From Austropuccinia psidii (lineage: Eukaryota > Basidiomycota > Pucciniomycetes > Pucciniales > Sphaerophragmiaceae): a DNA stretch of 64,000 nt. Location of the stretch: positions 10,677,338-10,741,337 of the forward strand of contig JALGQZ010000018.1 of the NCBI GenBank assembly GCA_023105745.1, given 5' to 3'. The notes below the pieces were generated by a model. The model saw nothing but the letters and a program-made list of their open reading frames with translations. It did no database searches and was not told the origin of the DNA. The position numbers and the translations under genes were made by a program. This document shows, piece after piece, positions 23,395-35,957 of this stretch. The first letter of the stretch is position 1; each line of letters begins with the position of its first letter.

Positions 23395-24826
23395 TTTCAG
23401 CCTGTGACTCAAAACCAGAGTGCAAGCATAACAGCCAAATACCATAAACCAATGGTAAAGCCAAGATATCACCAAAACATGGAGCTGAGCCAAATAAGCT
23501 CAAAATGTATTGAAGGAAAGACAAAACCCACCAATTTCCAAATAAACAAGTCCCATAATCATAGGACAAGCAATAAAAAAGTTATTCCTGCTCAAAGTTT
23601 TTGCTTAGCATAAACCTTATTTTTCACCTCTCATCTGAAATCCAGAGGAGGAGGGTTGACCCCATCAAATGTGTATTCAAATTGAAGCTCCAAGTAAGGG
23701 TTATCAAATGGTACTAGCCACATTGAGCTAGCACCAGAACTACATGAGGTATGACCAAAATAAGGTCAAAGCAGGGTGAATAAAATATTCACCTCTCATC
23801 TAACTTCTACAGTTTTAGTGTGAGATACCTAAAGTGGGGTATTTTTGGAAAGAGCACAATCAGGGATATCAGATGGTGGCATCCATTTCCCCATATCTCA
23901 TCTAGAACAAACATTATGGGGCAAATAAGCTCCATACAGATTTCAAGCAAATAATACATATGTACAAAAATCTCGTACATGGCATAACTTCGCCATGTTA
24001 AATGATAGCCATATCAAATGAGGTACTATTGTGTAGAACACATAAAGGACTACACAATGAACCCACCTTGAGCTTGATATCTCAAAAACTGATAAAGGTA
24101 TGGCAGTTTTAAGGTCAAAATCCCATAGTTAGACCAATAAAGCCTTACTGTAGGATAATATTGCATAACTATGATTATGAGGTATCAAAAAGACAAAGAA
24201 GCTTGTTTATACTTCAATACCTCATAGTTTGGGAAAGACCAGGGTCCTGTACAGCATTCTATCCGTAATACACCTCAGAAGAGGGCTATGTGGGCCCCAG
24301 ATGAAACTTTTCATCCTGTATTGGTGAAAACCTCCCAGACGTGGTTTCAAAACCACATCTGAGCCCAATGCAGGCTATATAGGGCTTGTGAAAACCACAA
24401 GCCAGTCCTTCAAAGTGAAAAATCTTCACTTCCTCTACATGGAAAGGTCTAGAAGCCTTTTTCACCCAAGTTTAGACTAAAACGGGCCTTTTCTCCACCA
24501 GAAAAGGTTTCCTCATCCTGCTCTTGAATTCCTACGTAGTACCACTATAAAAAACAGTTATACTTTTTGAAAATAATCAGGCTATAATTATAATATTAAT
24601 TATTGTAGTAGTTATTATAGTAAACCAAGTGATGATTATTGCACCCAAGGCTTTCAACAGCACTCACCACCACTATTCCTCATTCCTCAATAGTAAAGCC
24701 TTGTATACCTCATTGGCAACTCTTATTATCATCAAAAAAACCTTTTTAATCATTTTCACCATGTCACAGTCAGAGTTAAAGCTTGTAATTCATCTTTCTT
24801 AGCTTCATCATAGACTCAGCCTGACA
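23395..24826 (+). mobile_element. Solo LTR-B with ATGGT duplication, inside copia
   Basis: It starts tttcagcctgtgactcaaaa, the reverse of the right end of element B's LTRs, and ends catagactcagcctgaca. Perfect 5-bp duplications atggt lie at 23,390-23,394 and 24,827-24,831. Length is 1,432 bp. The matching site of the second duplicate lies beyond the window, so its age relative to the duplication cannot be read here. Confidence 0.88.
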
Positions 24827-24850
24827 ATGGTGGTTTGGTTTTGACAATAA

Positions 24851-25659
24851 TGTGAGCCTTTGGGGTATGACCAAATATCCAGAAAGGTCATCAAAAGCTT
24901 TAAAAAACTTATTCTTATAATAGAAATCGCTATTACAAGATTAAAATAAGTGAAAGTTCCATAAAAAAGCATAAATTCTTGTATATATCAGAAACTGATG
25001 TATAGAATGTGAAATAAATCAAACCATTAGATTTCTCAATTAAGGCCTGGTATAGAAATGTTTTATGTCACATCTGTACGCCCAATTCTTATTGAGAGAA
25101 CCTGAATATATCCCCTTTTATGATCACTTCATATGTTCATGTATCATAACCTTTGAATTACACATGATAAAGAGATTATTCAAAAATAAAGTTACCACGA
25201 AATAACTTTAGTAATAAAAATATAAATGTTATTTGGTAAATTATATACAAGTTGAAAGCTTGAAAGGGGATATTGGGCATAAAGGCAATAGCTGTTGCCC
25301 ACTTTAAAGCAAAAGTGGCCCAACATTAAAAAAAGTAGATATTCAGATTCTGATAGTTCATAAGTGCACAACTATGTAATTTTCATCAGTATATTAGAGG
25401 TAAATCCCTATTAAATCAAGTTTTGACTTTGAAAATAGTAAATTTTGACAGAAAAGATGAGCTACAAGAAAAATAATCAAAAATAGAGTTTTCATGATGT
25501 AATAAAATACTATTCAGGACTTAGTAAGGACATTAAAATATATCATAATCCACTCTCTGAATTTCTGTAGCATAAAAAACCTAAAAGGTATGAATGATAA
25601 ATGTCAAGGCTCAGAAATTATCATTCATGATAAATGACTCTAATCTTATTTTAAGTTAG
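24851..25659 (+). mobile_element. Truncated plus-strand LTR-A facing element A
   Basis: It starts tgtgagcctttggggtatga with LTR-A-like sequence up to about 25,659, where it abuts the outer end of element A's minus-strand LTR. It is the reverse complement of roughly 26,700-27,562. The missing right part is not found elsewhere in the window. Interrupted by insertion of element A is the likeliest reading. Confidence 0.7.
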
Positions 25660-27562
25660 TATAAGGTTTGACTATGAAACAATAAGGAAATATTACAAAT
25701 ATTTTATGAATTTCCTTATGAGATTTTAAAAATGACATATGAATAATTACAATAATAAAGAATTATGATAATTATGATGTAAAATGATTGTATTGTTAAA
25801 TAAATATAATAATGTAATTTCTATTATAAAAAAATGTAATAAAAGCCAAAATATTAATATTTGATAATTAATATATTTATCACAATTTATTATTGTTACC
25901 AAAATATAATAAATGGGTAAGAAACTGTTATTTAAGAATAAAAAACAATTTATAACGATAATATTACTAATATTAAGGTTATATGTTAATATCAATACTA
26001 TTTATATTAATAAAGAGTTATTAACAATAATAATAGAGGGAGAAATATTATAATAAGTGATATTAACCTAATTGTGATGCTTAATATAATGATTTTGGAT
26101 GGATTGATTCAGAATCAAGTAAATAAAACTTATTTAAATGGTATTTACAAATAAAAATAAAACAATTTTCAAATATTGTTGATTTTATGTGGATTTAGCG
26201 TTTTAGAGAGAATTATAAGAAAAAAATTGAAAAATTGATGTAATCACATCCATCTGGGTGATTCTAATGGATATTATCTTTTTTATTTAATAATATAATG
26301 AATTTATATATAAAGAATAAAGAAATTACCTTTTAACCTAATTTTTTAATCTTTTCATGCATATGAGGGGGAAAAAGAGTAAAAAGAGCTCTAAAATGGA
26401 TCAGTATTTTAAGTTTTAGTAATGATTACCTCATAATTGAATCATCTTATCTCATTATAACGCCACTATTTAGAGTTATCACTATAAATCTAAGTTTGAT
26501 GACATCATAGGCTTGGAAAAAGTCTAACCTTTGCTGATTGTATTATTATTAATCATAATCTAATAGTATTCACAAGTTTTATCACTTGTATAATAGACTA
26601 ACTTAAAATGTGTTTACAGTGAGTGATCATAATTGATCAATTTTAAGCTTAAGATTTGATCATTAGTAACCTTTAAGTTATACAAATTAAAGCTAATTAG
26701 AGGATGTATCTTTATACCTTAGCATGTCATTAATATACTTCCAAGGGAATTTAATTACATAATCAAAACCCCATTTTTGATGATTTTTCTTGTAATTCAT
26801 CTTTGCTCTTGAAATTAACTATTTCAAACTTCAAATGTTGATTTTACGGGGTTTCACTTTGAATATAGTTACAAGAAATATGTCATTCTTCACGTATGAG
26901 CTATTAGAATCTGAATATCTACTTCATTTTAAGTTTGTACCACTTTCACAACAAAGTGGTTAACAGCTATAACAATTTTATTCAAGAAGCCCTTACAGGT
27001 TATAACCTTGTTTATTGCTTGTTAAATAAAGTTTATATATTTATTCTTCAAGTAATTAAGTGGTAAATATCTTTTTTTTGTTAAACTCTATATCATGTGT
27101 ATTCTCAGAGATATGAGCTAAAAACCATGAATATATCCACAGCTCATAAAAGTGAATATATTGAAGTCATTTCCTTAAGTATTGATATTAAGATTATGAA
27201 ATAAGAATCCTATATGTATATTTTTACATGGGGAATCTAATGGTTCAATTCATTTCACATGTTGTTTCATTGGCTTCGGAGATAAATAAGAATTTATATC
27301 TTTTTTATGGCATTTTTCTTCTTACTCATTAAATATTGACTTTACAGGTATTCCATAAAAATGATATGTGTATTTATTAATGAGAAATCTAATGGTGTAA
27401 TTTATTTTACATGTTTAGTCATTAGATTCCAACATAATGAAGAATTTATGCCTATTTATGGCATTTTCACTTATTCTAAGATAATTATTTTTAAAACTAA
27501 TAATTATTGTCAAATTTTCTTGTTACCTTTTTGGATATGTGGTAATATCTCAAAGGCTCACA
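25660..27562 (-). repeat. 3' LTR-A of element A
   Basis: Plus-strand text begins tataaggtttgactatgaaa and ends ctcaaaggctcaca, the reverse complement of an LTR starting tgtgagcctttgag and ending catagtcaaaccttata. The terminal CA has become TA. The polypurine tract follows at 27,563. It is unusually AT-rich with long runs of A, T and at/ta repeats between 25,740 and 26,340. Confidence 0.85.
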
Positions 27563-27599
27563 TTCCCTACTACCAAAAAAGATTGTACCACAATCTGAC

Positions 27600-29020
27600 G
27601 TAGTTAATTAGGGTATCATCTGCTGTCCTACCTCTTCATTCAACTTTATTAGTCTTGAAGCTTAATAATTTTTAGCTATTCTATTCTCTAGGTCTTCCTT
27701 TATTTCTAAGCCTTATTAGTAGTTTATCAGCATTAGTTATATTTTTCTCAAGTATCCATTCATCTTCTTTAGCTGGGTTTCTATACCTCACAAGGTATTT
27801 CCTCTCTCTTTTGTTTCTAGTCCTCCTTTCTTTAAGGAATTTTACAAATTTCCTTTATTTTCCTTCATCTAGAGGGGCAATTTGAAGTGTTTCTTTATTT
27901 CTTAGGGGAAATAACTCCTTATAACTTGAGCTGTAAGGTTTTATCAGGCTCACAGAGAAATTTGGATGTTTATTCATTAGTTCACTTGTGAGTTATAGTT
28001 GCACAGAATTAGGTCCATGTAATGCTTTTATAAGGAATGGTCCTGCATAGGAACATTTCAGTTTCTTTGGACCTTTGATATTATTAAAATTAAGAGTTGG
28101 TACTAAGGCCAAGCCTCCTATTTTGAAGCTAGGTGGTTTATGACTTTTATCCCATCTTTCTTTTGCATACTTGGAAGAATCTTGCATACATCTGTTTTTA
28201 CAGTGTCTTGCTTTCTCAAGCATTATTTTGAAACTTCGTCCTGTTGGATGTATATGCACTCACTCCTTTTTGAGAGTATCATATTGAGGTCTTGGATTCC
28301 ATCCTTTTTCTCACATTTCTGGTGTTTTGACAGTTGAAGAGTGGATTGATGTTTTATATTCAAGCTCAAGAGCCGGTATTGAGGTACACCAATAATGGGT
28401 AAAGCCATTAGAGTCTTTGAATTCTAAGCCATAAGCACAGAATCTACTCATCATATCTTCTAAGGTTTTTATCATTATTTCTACCAAACCATCAGTTTGA
28501 GGCTGGCAGGCTGTGAAGAATGATAACCTTTTTCCAAACAAGTTATGGCGGTTTTTCCATAATGCTGAGGTGAATTTTGGGTCTCTGTCATGTATGATAT
28601 TTTGGAATAGTATTTTATGGTTAACTACTTTATTACATATCATTATGTCTGTGTCCATAGCTGTTTCATCTCTGTGACATGGTAAGAACATTCTAGTTTT
28701 GTTGTACCTGTCAACTAATACTAGGTATTCATTATAACTTCTGTCTCCTCCTGGAGGTTAGGCTGTCACCCAGTCCATGTGATCTATTTTCCAGGGGGAT
28801 TTTGGTTCTTCGATTTGGATCATCAGTCCAAATTACTTTCCCGTGGCTCTGTTTGATTTTTGATGTCTGTCACAGGTTTGGAATTATTCTGCAACATCTT
28901 TTCTCCAATTCGACCACCAAGAGAAGGATTTTACCCTCTCCAGTGTCCTGTCTTCTGAGCAATGTCCAGATGAAAAAATATCATTGAATTAATCTATTCT
29001 GGTGTTTATAAGAGTTTTAT
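27600..29020 (-). pseudogene. Element A integrase and chromodomain, broken
   Basis: Reading down the minus strand: a zinc-finger half (TCDRHQKSNRATGK, near 28,850); MDWVTA with the first catalytic aspartate at about 28,770-28,785 followed at once by a stop; then 28,691-28,311 with HDRDPKF (second Asp) and CQPQTDGLVE (catalytic Glu); then 28,259-27,993 with the GPF module (YAGPFLIKALHGPNSVQL); then a chromodomain-like YRNPAKEDEW near 27,770. At least one stop and several shifts disable it. All three catalytic residues are individually still visible. Confidence 0.85.
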
Positions 29021-29333
29021 CGGTTAAATCCACAACACATGTGTGCTTAGTCCTCTGATAGAGGATTTCATCAATAAGCTCAAATATTCCTTAATAATAT
29101 GCTATTTTCCATGGTTCATCTAGTTTAGATGAAAGTGATTGATATTTACAGTCTTTCATTAGAAGTTGGAATAAGATATGATAGTTCTTGTTCATCTTAC
29201 AGATTTTTTCAGCTTTTTCAAAGAATTATGTGCCAATATCTGTGATAAATATGCCTTTTATATAAGCTTCTTCCTGTGGTACCCATGCTGGGTTTTCAGG
29301 TGTATTTGCTAAAGACCATCTGCTAAGACCATC

Positions 29334-30904
29334 TTAATTTTTATAAATATTTCCTCTATATTCTTGGATAGAAATTTTCCATCTCAGCATTTCTCTATTT
29401 GGTGTCTTCATGTTTAATAAAGATTTTACAGAATTACAATCTGTTAGCACATCAAAAACAGTTCCATCCAAATAAAAGTGTAATTTTCCAAATCCCACAC
29501 TAGGAAAAGAAATTCCATTTTTCTTGCTCCATATCTTTCTTCTGTTGGCTTCATTTGTCTTGAAATAAAGCAAATTTGTCCTTCAATAGGTTTATCATTG
29601 ATGATTTGTGTCTGGTGTAGTGCAGCACGTAGTCCTTCTCCACAAGAATCAATGTACAGCTTGGAAGGTAGTTTCCAATCCGGAATCAGAAGAAATGGGG
29701 CATTTGTGAGGGCATTTTTCAATTTCTCATATTCTTTAACCTTTCTTCAGTCATTTCATAGACTTTCTGTTGGTCACAGAGCTTGTACAAGGAATTGGAA
29801 ATTATTGCAAAGTCTTTTATATGCTATCTGGAATAAAAAGCAAATCCCAGAAATTATTGTATTTCTTTTTTGGCTTGGGGAATTGGCTCTAGTAGTACTG
29901 CTACTACTTTTCTTTTATCTATGGCAAAACTTAGTCCAGATAAAACGTGTCCTAATGCTTTCAGTTTACTGTATACAAAATGACTTTTTTTCAAAGAAAT
30001 TTTCATATTTACTTGTATCATTTTTTCCAAGACTCTTTCTAGTCTTGTCAAGTGACTCTCCCAAGTTTCTGAGAAAAATATGATATCATCAATGTAGATA
30101 ATTAACTGTCCTTTTGATAATTCTTCAGGAAATATGGTATTCATCACTCTTTTATAATGGGAAGGTGCATTTTTCATACTGAATGGCATTATTAAGTATT
30201 CAGAAATTCCACAGTGGACTATCATCCTCAGTAGTTTATTGGCATTTTCTGTTAAGAAATTTTGATGAAAGCCCTTTAGAAAATACATGGCTGTAATGAG
30301 CTTAGCCTGTGACAATTGTTTGAATGTCTCATGGATTCTGGGTATTGAATATCTGTCAGGGATAATATAGTTTTTATAGCTTTATAGTCCCCTACCATCC
30401 TTGATTTTCCATTATGACAAGTTATAATGAGAGGTGTAGTGATTCTACTTGTTCATTATGTCCTACTTTCCTTAATACTCCTAGGTCCATTCATTCTTTA
30501 ATGTGTACCTCTAAGGCTTCTCACCCTGTTGGGCTAGCTGGGTAAGCTTGTTTTCTTAATAAGTGTGGATAAGGTTTTTCCAAATTAGAATTAATATCTA
30601 CTTCATTCCCAATGATTTCACCTAGTGCTTCTTTGTCAGTTGCAAAGGAATTTTTGTATTTAAACAAGAGATCAATCAGTTTTTCTCTCATTTCTTTGAT
30701 TAATTCCTGATTGAGACCTGCCTCATTAAGTTGTTCATTTATGAAAGAATGTTTCTCTGGGTTTTTTTCTTCATTTTTTATAACTGTAAATTGTTTTTTG
30801 TTATTTGAAAAACCAAATTTCTGTCTCTTATTGTCTCCTATGGTAAAATATCTGTCTTTTTGATGAGATATCTGTGGCAGAAATTGACAAGTAATAATTT
30901 CCAA
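29334..30904 (-). pseudogene. Element A reverse transcriptase and RNase H, broken
   Basis: The segment 30,904-30,521 holds the region just before RT (YTIG-like, then PHLLRKQAYPASPTG). Segment 30,315-29,854 is a continuous 153-residue RT palm with PFSMKNAPSHYKRVMN and the catalytic box YIDDI (about 30,082-30,096). Segments 29,722-29,444 and 29,573-29,334 hold RNase H ([34 protein letters not shown]). Frameshifts separate the three. The palm itself is the best-preserved part of the element. Downstream it leads into integrase. Confidence 0.87.
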
Positions 30905-31019
30905 GAATGTAATGGTTACTAGTGCAGTTGTCCATTACTACAAACTCTACTTTAAATCTTATACATTGGGAAGGGCAAGGAAAAATTAATTTTAAGTCAA
31001 TCATTCCAAGGGGCTTCAT

Positions 31020-31150
31020 GCTTTAACTTGCACTACTAAATTTAACCCCTTTTATTGGTATAAGTTTTTCTTCCCAATCTGGTGTAATTTATTTGAAGTA
31101 AGCCTTACCAACACAGGTACAGTATGCTCCTGTATCTAAGTTTTATTTTT
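31020..31150 (-). pseudogene. Element A aspartic protease active site
   Basis: Minus-strand translation across about 31,139-31,098 gives LDTGAYCTCVGKAYF, with the D-T-G-A signature of retroviral-type aspartic proteases. It lies between the gag zinc knuckle and RT as expected. The flanking frame is broken. Confidence 0.75.
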
Positions 31151-31409
31151 CATCTTACTTTTCAACCATGAAAATGCTTATAATTCATTTCCCAGCTGTA
31201 TATAACATTCCTTTTTCTGGTTTGGTTGTATAAATCTTGGCATCTTGTATGTTTGTGAGGCTTGTATCAGATGTTCCACCTTGTGGTAAGCTTAAATTTA
31301 CATCTAGTATATTAAATAAATATTATAAATTTGTGCATTAATTATATTGATTTCATCACTTTCAGAGGCTTATTAATCTTCAGTTTCCTTTTCAGAATAA
31401 GATTCATCT

Positions 31410-33600
31410 TCTTTGTCATTGTTGTCTTTTGTTTCCACAGTTCCATTGATTTTTGCCTTTACGAGGCCCTTATTGGCTAATTTCCCAATACTTCCACATT
31501 TATGGCATTCTATTTGCTCATTAGTGTTGGGTGTATTGGGATTTAAAGGTTCTTTTGGTTTATTTTTCTTGATAAATGGTTTTTTGGACTTTTAATGTCC
31601 AATTATTTCCATCTTCTGCTAATTTTGGTTCTTGTCACTATATATTCTAATGCATTGATATACTCTTCTGTGGAGTATTGTTCTATACACCCCCTTCTGA
31701 AGGCACATTCCAGATCTCCTCCACATTTGTTTAGTATTTTCATATGAACCATTTTATGTGACATTTCTGGATAAAGTATATTTGGTTTTTCAACTTTTTT
31801 TAAGAACCAAGTCAAAGGTTTATCCTTATCTGGGTCAAAGAAGGAATTTTCAAATGCATTTTCTACCTTGTAGCTCCAGGCATCATTTGCCCACTTGGTG
31901 ATTATTTATTTTTTCCACCAATACAAGGTATTTTGGCCATCTGTTTGTCTTATGCCATAATACCATCTTTTTGCAGATTTTTCAAATAATGAATGTAGAC
32001 TGGTAGTGATTAATTCATCTGTTATGGCATATTCTTCTTGTAATATATCAATTATTTTAATAAATGAGATATGGTCATAATCACCTTCACCTGTGAATGT
32101 TGGCCTTTCCATTGCGGTTCTTTTTTCATTAATACTTGGTCATTGTCTTGATGGCTCAAGTCTGTTATGAAAGGATGTTTCATTTATTATTTTGGTTTGT
32201 CAGGACTTCTTATATGAGAAAATGGTGTTGAGAACTTTGGCATATTTGAGTTAGCCTAATTTGTTTTATAAATTTTCTTAATAATAAGTCTTATTTCATC
32301 TTGAATGTCATCTTTAAGATTAATTCTTTTTTCATCACTTTTTTATACATGTTCCAGAACTAATTTTTAATGTGATGAAGTATTTTATTCCAATTCTTAA
32401 ACAGAAATACTTAACTTGTTTAATGTTCTGTAAGATTGTCAATACTCATGTCATAATTAATTGTCAATGTTTTTTGATATGTTTTATGTATTTATACAAT
32501 TCTTGTTGTCCTTGTATTAATTTCTGGGTATTGTCAATTGAAATTTTTGGTTTGTTATTTTCAACCATAAGTTTAATGTTTTCACTTTGGTTTTCATTTT
32601 GTACAGCAACTTTTGTTAAAGATGATGAATTGTTATTTATTTCTTTTAAAGATAATAAGCTATTCTTAATGTCTGTCAGAGGTAAAATACTATCTTTTAT
32701 TTCTGTTAAACTATCTACAACATTGGGAGGCAAAGTTATTTCTTTGGGAGATGAGGTTTTTTCATTATTTGTTCTTCTTTTTGCTTGAATTCCATCAACG
32801 TTCTGGCCATGTTGAAGACATTATCCATTGCATCTTTTTGGATTTTGGAATCCTGTAACTTAGGGAATATGGTTTCCTCCATTTCTTGTTCTTGTTATAA
32901 TTCCCTTCTTGGGGAGGTTGGTTGGCTTGAGGCTTTCTGATAGAAGCTACTGGGTCTCCTTCCTTGAATGCCTTCCTCTTTTTGGAATGGTACTCCTTTA
33001 TCTTCTTGATTTGAGGCTTGGATGATAGTGGATTCCATCCTTTGGAGTATCCCACTATTTCCGCCTCTTTGAGGAGTTTTTTCAGGATGTGCCCGGAGTT
33101 CATCACTCCTTGGTGGATTTTTGGAAGCATTTCCCAATACTTGTTCTTTTAAACTGTGTTTCACTTCTTTTAATGGCTCATATAAATGTCTATTTGAGCC
33201 CTCTGAATGTCATTTATATCTGTTGGAGCTACTAATACTTATTTCTAACTCTGGCTCAGATATTATGGGAACCTCTGAGACTTGCCTTTGGGGTATGGCA
33301 CTTCCTTGTGTGTATTCTGTTCCACTGGGGATTTTTCACTTTCTTTTCCCTTTTGAGGTTAAACTATACTTCTGACTCCAGCTCCATCTGATTGGACTGA
33401 TTATTGGTATCTTCTTCTAGTAGTAATAAATGTGAAGATAAAAAGATTTTAGGAGACAAAAAATGCTTTTTATGGCAATTGAAAGAGAGGTATTCACCTT
33501 CAGAGTCCCAAATAGTGGGTCCTTGAAAGACTAATTTCTTAGCTTTCTTTTTCTTACTTATGGCAATTGTTGGAGAGCTTGCACAAGTTTCTTCTACCGA
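31410..33600 (-). pseudogene. Element A gag, broken
   Basis: Open pieces in order are 33,164-32,795 (Lys/Pro-rich N-terminal part with KGWNPLSSKPQ), 32,733-32,464 (coiled, Asn/Ser-rich), 32,112-31,906 (FTGEGDYDHISFIKIIDIL, capsid-like start) and 31,815-31,603 (capsid end with CIEQYSTEEYINALEYI). Near 31,520 a former CCHC knuckle reads CHKCGSIGKLANKG, with the His and the last Cys both lost. Stops separate the pieces. The arrangement parallels element B's gag, whose capsid start reads TG-GEYDHM. Confidence 0.8.
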
Positions 33601-34007
33601 GCTCTCAACAGTGGTTTTATTGTCCTCTGTTGAGCTATCTGAAAAGACTAAAAAAGAAAAATAAATTTAAGTATTTTTTATGAAATTGTTATTTTTGATA
33701 AGATATGGAAATTTCCACATTAAACATTGCTTTTATATCTTCCCTTTTTTGAAATTAATTTATAATATACATTTATTTTTTAACTTATAAATATCTTTTT
33801 TAATTACTAGAGGCACTCAAAGAATGTTCTTGCAAGTCTATGGATGCAAAAAACCATGTGTAAGACAGTACAATTCCTTTCCAAATGCCTCAATAGCTCT
33901 TAAAATCAATAAATATAAAGCTATTATATAATTTCATAATTAAAAATATGATTTATTTTTGGATAAGCCCAATTCTAATATTTTCTGAAGGTGTTTTAAG
34001 TAAATAT

Positions 34008-34025
34008 CATGGCCAGGCCCTGAAA
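34008..34025 (-). other. Primer-binding-like site of element A
   Basis: On the minus strand the bases right after the 5' LTR read tttcagggcctggccatg. Element B has tttTGGGGGCCTGGCCATG-type sequence in the same place (47,165-47,183). A primer-binding site should start TGG, the complement of tRNA CCA; here it is mutated to CAG. The matching tRNA was not identified. Confidence 0.5.
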
Positions 34026-35957
34026 TGTAAGGTTTGACTATGAATCAAGATGAAAATATTACAAAGATTTTACTTATTTTACTATGAAGGTCCTAATAAA
34101 ACTTTAATAATGATATATTGATAATTATATTAAATAATAATTATTATAATAATGGTCTAAAATACTTATATCATGAAATAAACATAATAATATAATTTAT
34201 ATTATAAAAAAAATAATATAATAAAAATAAATATATTAATATTTGATAATTGATATATTTATGGAAATTTATTATTGTTACCAACAAACATCAAATACAT
34301 ACAAAATTGTTATTTAGAAATAAAAACCAGTTTATAGCAATAATGTTACTAATATCAATGTTATATATTAATATAAATACTATTTATATTAATAAAGAAT
34401 TATTAAGGATAATAATAGAGAGATGAATATCATAATAAGAGAAAATAAACTACTTTTGATGATTAATAAAATAATTTTTGATTAATTTACTCCAAATAAA
34501 TTAAATAAAACTTTTTTAAATTGTATTTAAAAAGAAAAATAAAAGAAATTACCAATATTCTATATCTTATGTGGATATAGAGCTTTAGAGAGAATTATAA
34601 CAAAAACACTTACAAATTTATGTAATGATGTCAACATTGGGTATTTTAATAAAGATTATTTTTGGTCTTTAATAGTATAATGACTTTATATATAAAGAAT
34701 AAATAAATTAACTTTTATCTTACTGTTTCAATGTTTTTGAAGGGTCTGAGGGGGAAAAGAGTAAAAAGACCTTTATTTATAGAAAAGTCTTGCCTCCTAG
34801 AGTACAATAGGCTTCTAGTAGAAGATTATTGAGGGTATCCACTGGAATTTATAATCAATTTAAGGTTAAGTAATGATTAACTCATAATTAAATCATCTTA
34901 TCTCATTATTCTGCCATTATTTACAGTTATCAGTATAAATTTCAGTTTGATGACATCATAGGCTTGGAAGCAGCCTAGACTTGGTGGTTTCTATCATTAT
35001 CAATCATAATTTAATAGTATTCACCAGTTCTATCACTTATATAGGTGTTAAACTTAAAATAAGCTTACAGTGAGTAATCATAAATCATCAATTTTAAGCT
35101 TAAACTTTGATCATCAATAAAATTTAAGTTATACATGCTAAAACCAATTAGAGGGGGGATTTTGATAGCTTAACATGTCATGAAGAAACCGCAAACAGAA
35201 TCTCATTACAACATCAAAACACTATTTTTGATTCTTTTTCTTGTAACTCATCTTTGCTCTTGAAATTCACTATTTTAAACTTCAAGCTATGATTTCAAGG
35301 GGTTTCACCTTCAATATAATGACAAGAAATACATCACTATTCTCATATGAACTATTAGAATCTTGATATCCACTTTTTTTCAAGTGTGGACCACCTTCAC
35401 AACAAACTGGTCAACCGGTATAACAATTTCATTCAATAACCCCTTACAGGTTATAACCTTGTTTATAGCATTTCAAATAAAGTCTCTATCTTTATTCTTA
35501 CAGTAATTGAGTGGTAAATTCATTTTCTGTTCAACTCTCTATCTTGTGTATTTTAAGAGATATGAGCTAAAAGCATGAATATATGCATAGATCACAAAAG
35601 TTCCAATATTGAGGTTATTTCCTTAAATATTGATATTAAGAATATCAAGTGAAAATTTTATATGTATATTTTGTCATGGAGAATCTGATGGTTGAATTTT
35701 TTCCACATGTTCTTTCATTGGTTTCTGAGATGAAGAAGAATTTATGGCTTTTTTATGGCATTTTCACTTATGACTCATCAAATATTGACTTTACTGGTAT
35801 CCCAAAAAATTATATATGTGTATGTCATAATGAGGAGTCTAATGGTGTAATTTATTCCACATTTCTACGCATTATCCTTTAATTTGATTAAAAATTTATG
35901 GCTATTTATGGCATTTTCACTTATTTTATGATAATTATTTTTCAAAGTGTAATTATT
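34026..35957 (-). repeat. 5' LTR-A of element A, outer end missing
   Basis: It begins tgtaaggtttgactatgaat on the plus strand and follows the 3' LTR to about 35,957. There the text gtgtaattattggcc passes straight into integrase sequence of the second duplicate, without the expected ctcaaaggctcaca end. The two LTRs of this element differ by many substitutions and indels, pointing to an old insertion. Confidence 0.8.

Larger units (their letters stand above)
25660..35957 (-). mobile_element. Element A: Ty3/gypsy retrotransposon with two LTR-A
   Basis: The minus-strand order is 5' LTR (34,026-35,957, truncated), primer-binding-like site, gag (about 33,600-31,410), protease (about 31,150-31,020), RT (30,900-29,850), RNase H (29,740-29,330), integrase with chromodomain (29,020-27,600), polypurine tract (27,563-27,580) and 3' LTR (25,660-27,562). 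This is a chromovirus-type gypsy gene order. All coding parts contain stops or frameshifts, so it is dead. The 5' LTR lacks its outermost 60-70 bases, where it is fused to duplicated DNA, so no target-site duplication can be checked. Confidence 0.88.

Noticed and set aside
25747..25995. 82-codon minus-strand frame rich in Ile, Leu, Asn and Tyr
   Set aside because: It lies in the AT-rich part of an LTR and its composition is what poly-A/T DNA gives by chance.
29598..30083. 161-codon plus-strand frame
   Set aside because: It is antisense to element A RT and RNase H, which have clear motifs on the minus strand.
32372..32788. 138-codon plus-strand frame
   Set aside because: It lies antisense to element A gag, is Phe/Ser/Leu-rich, and matches nothing; it is a shadow.
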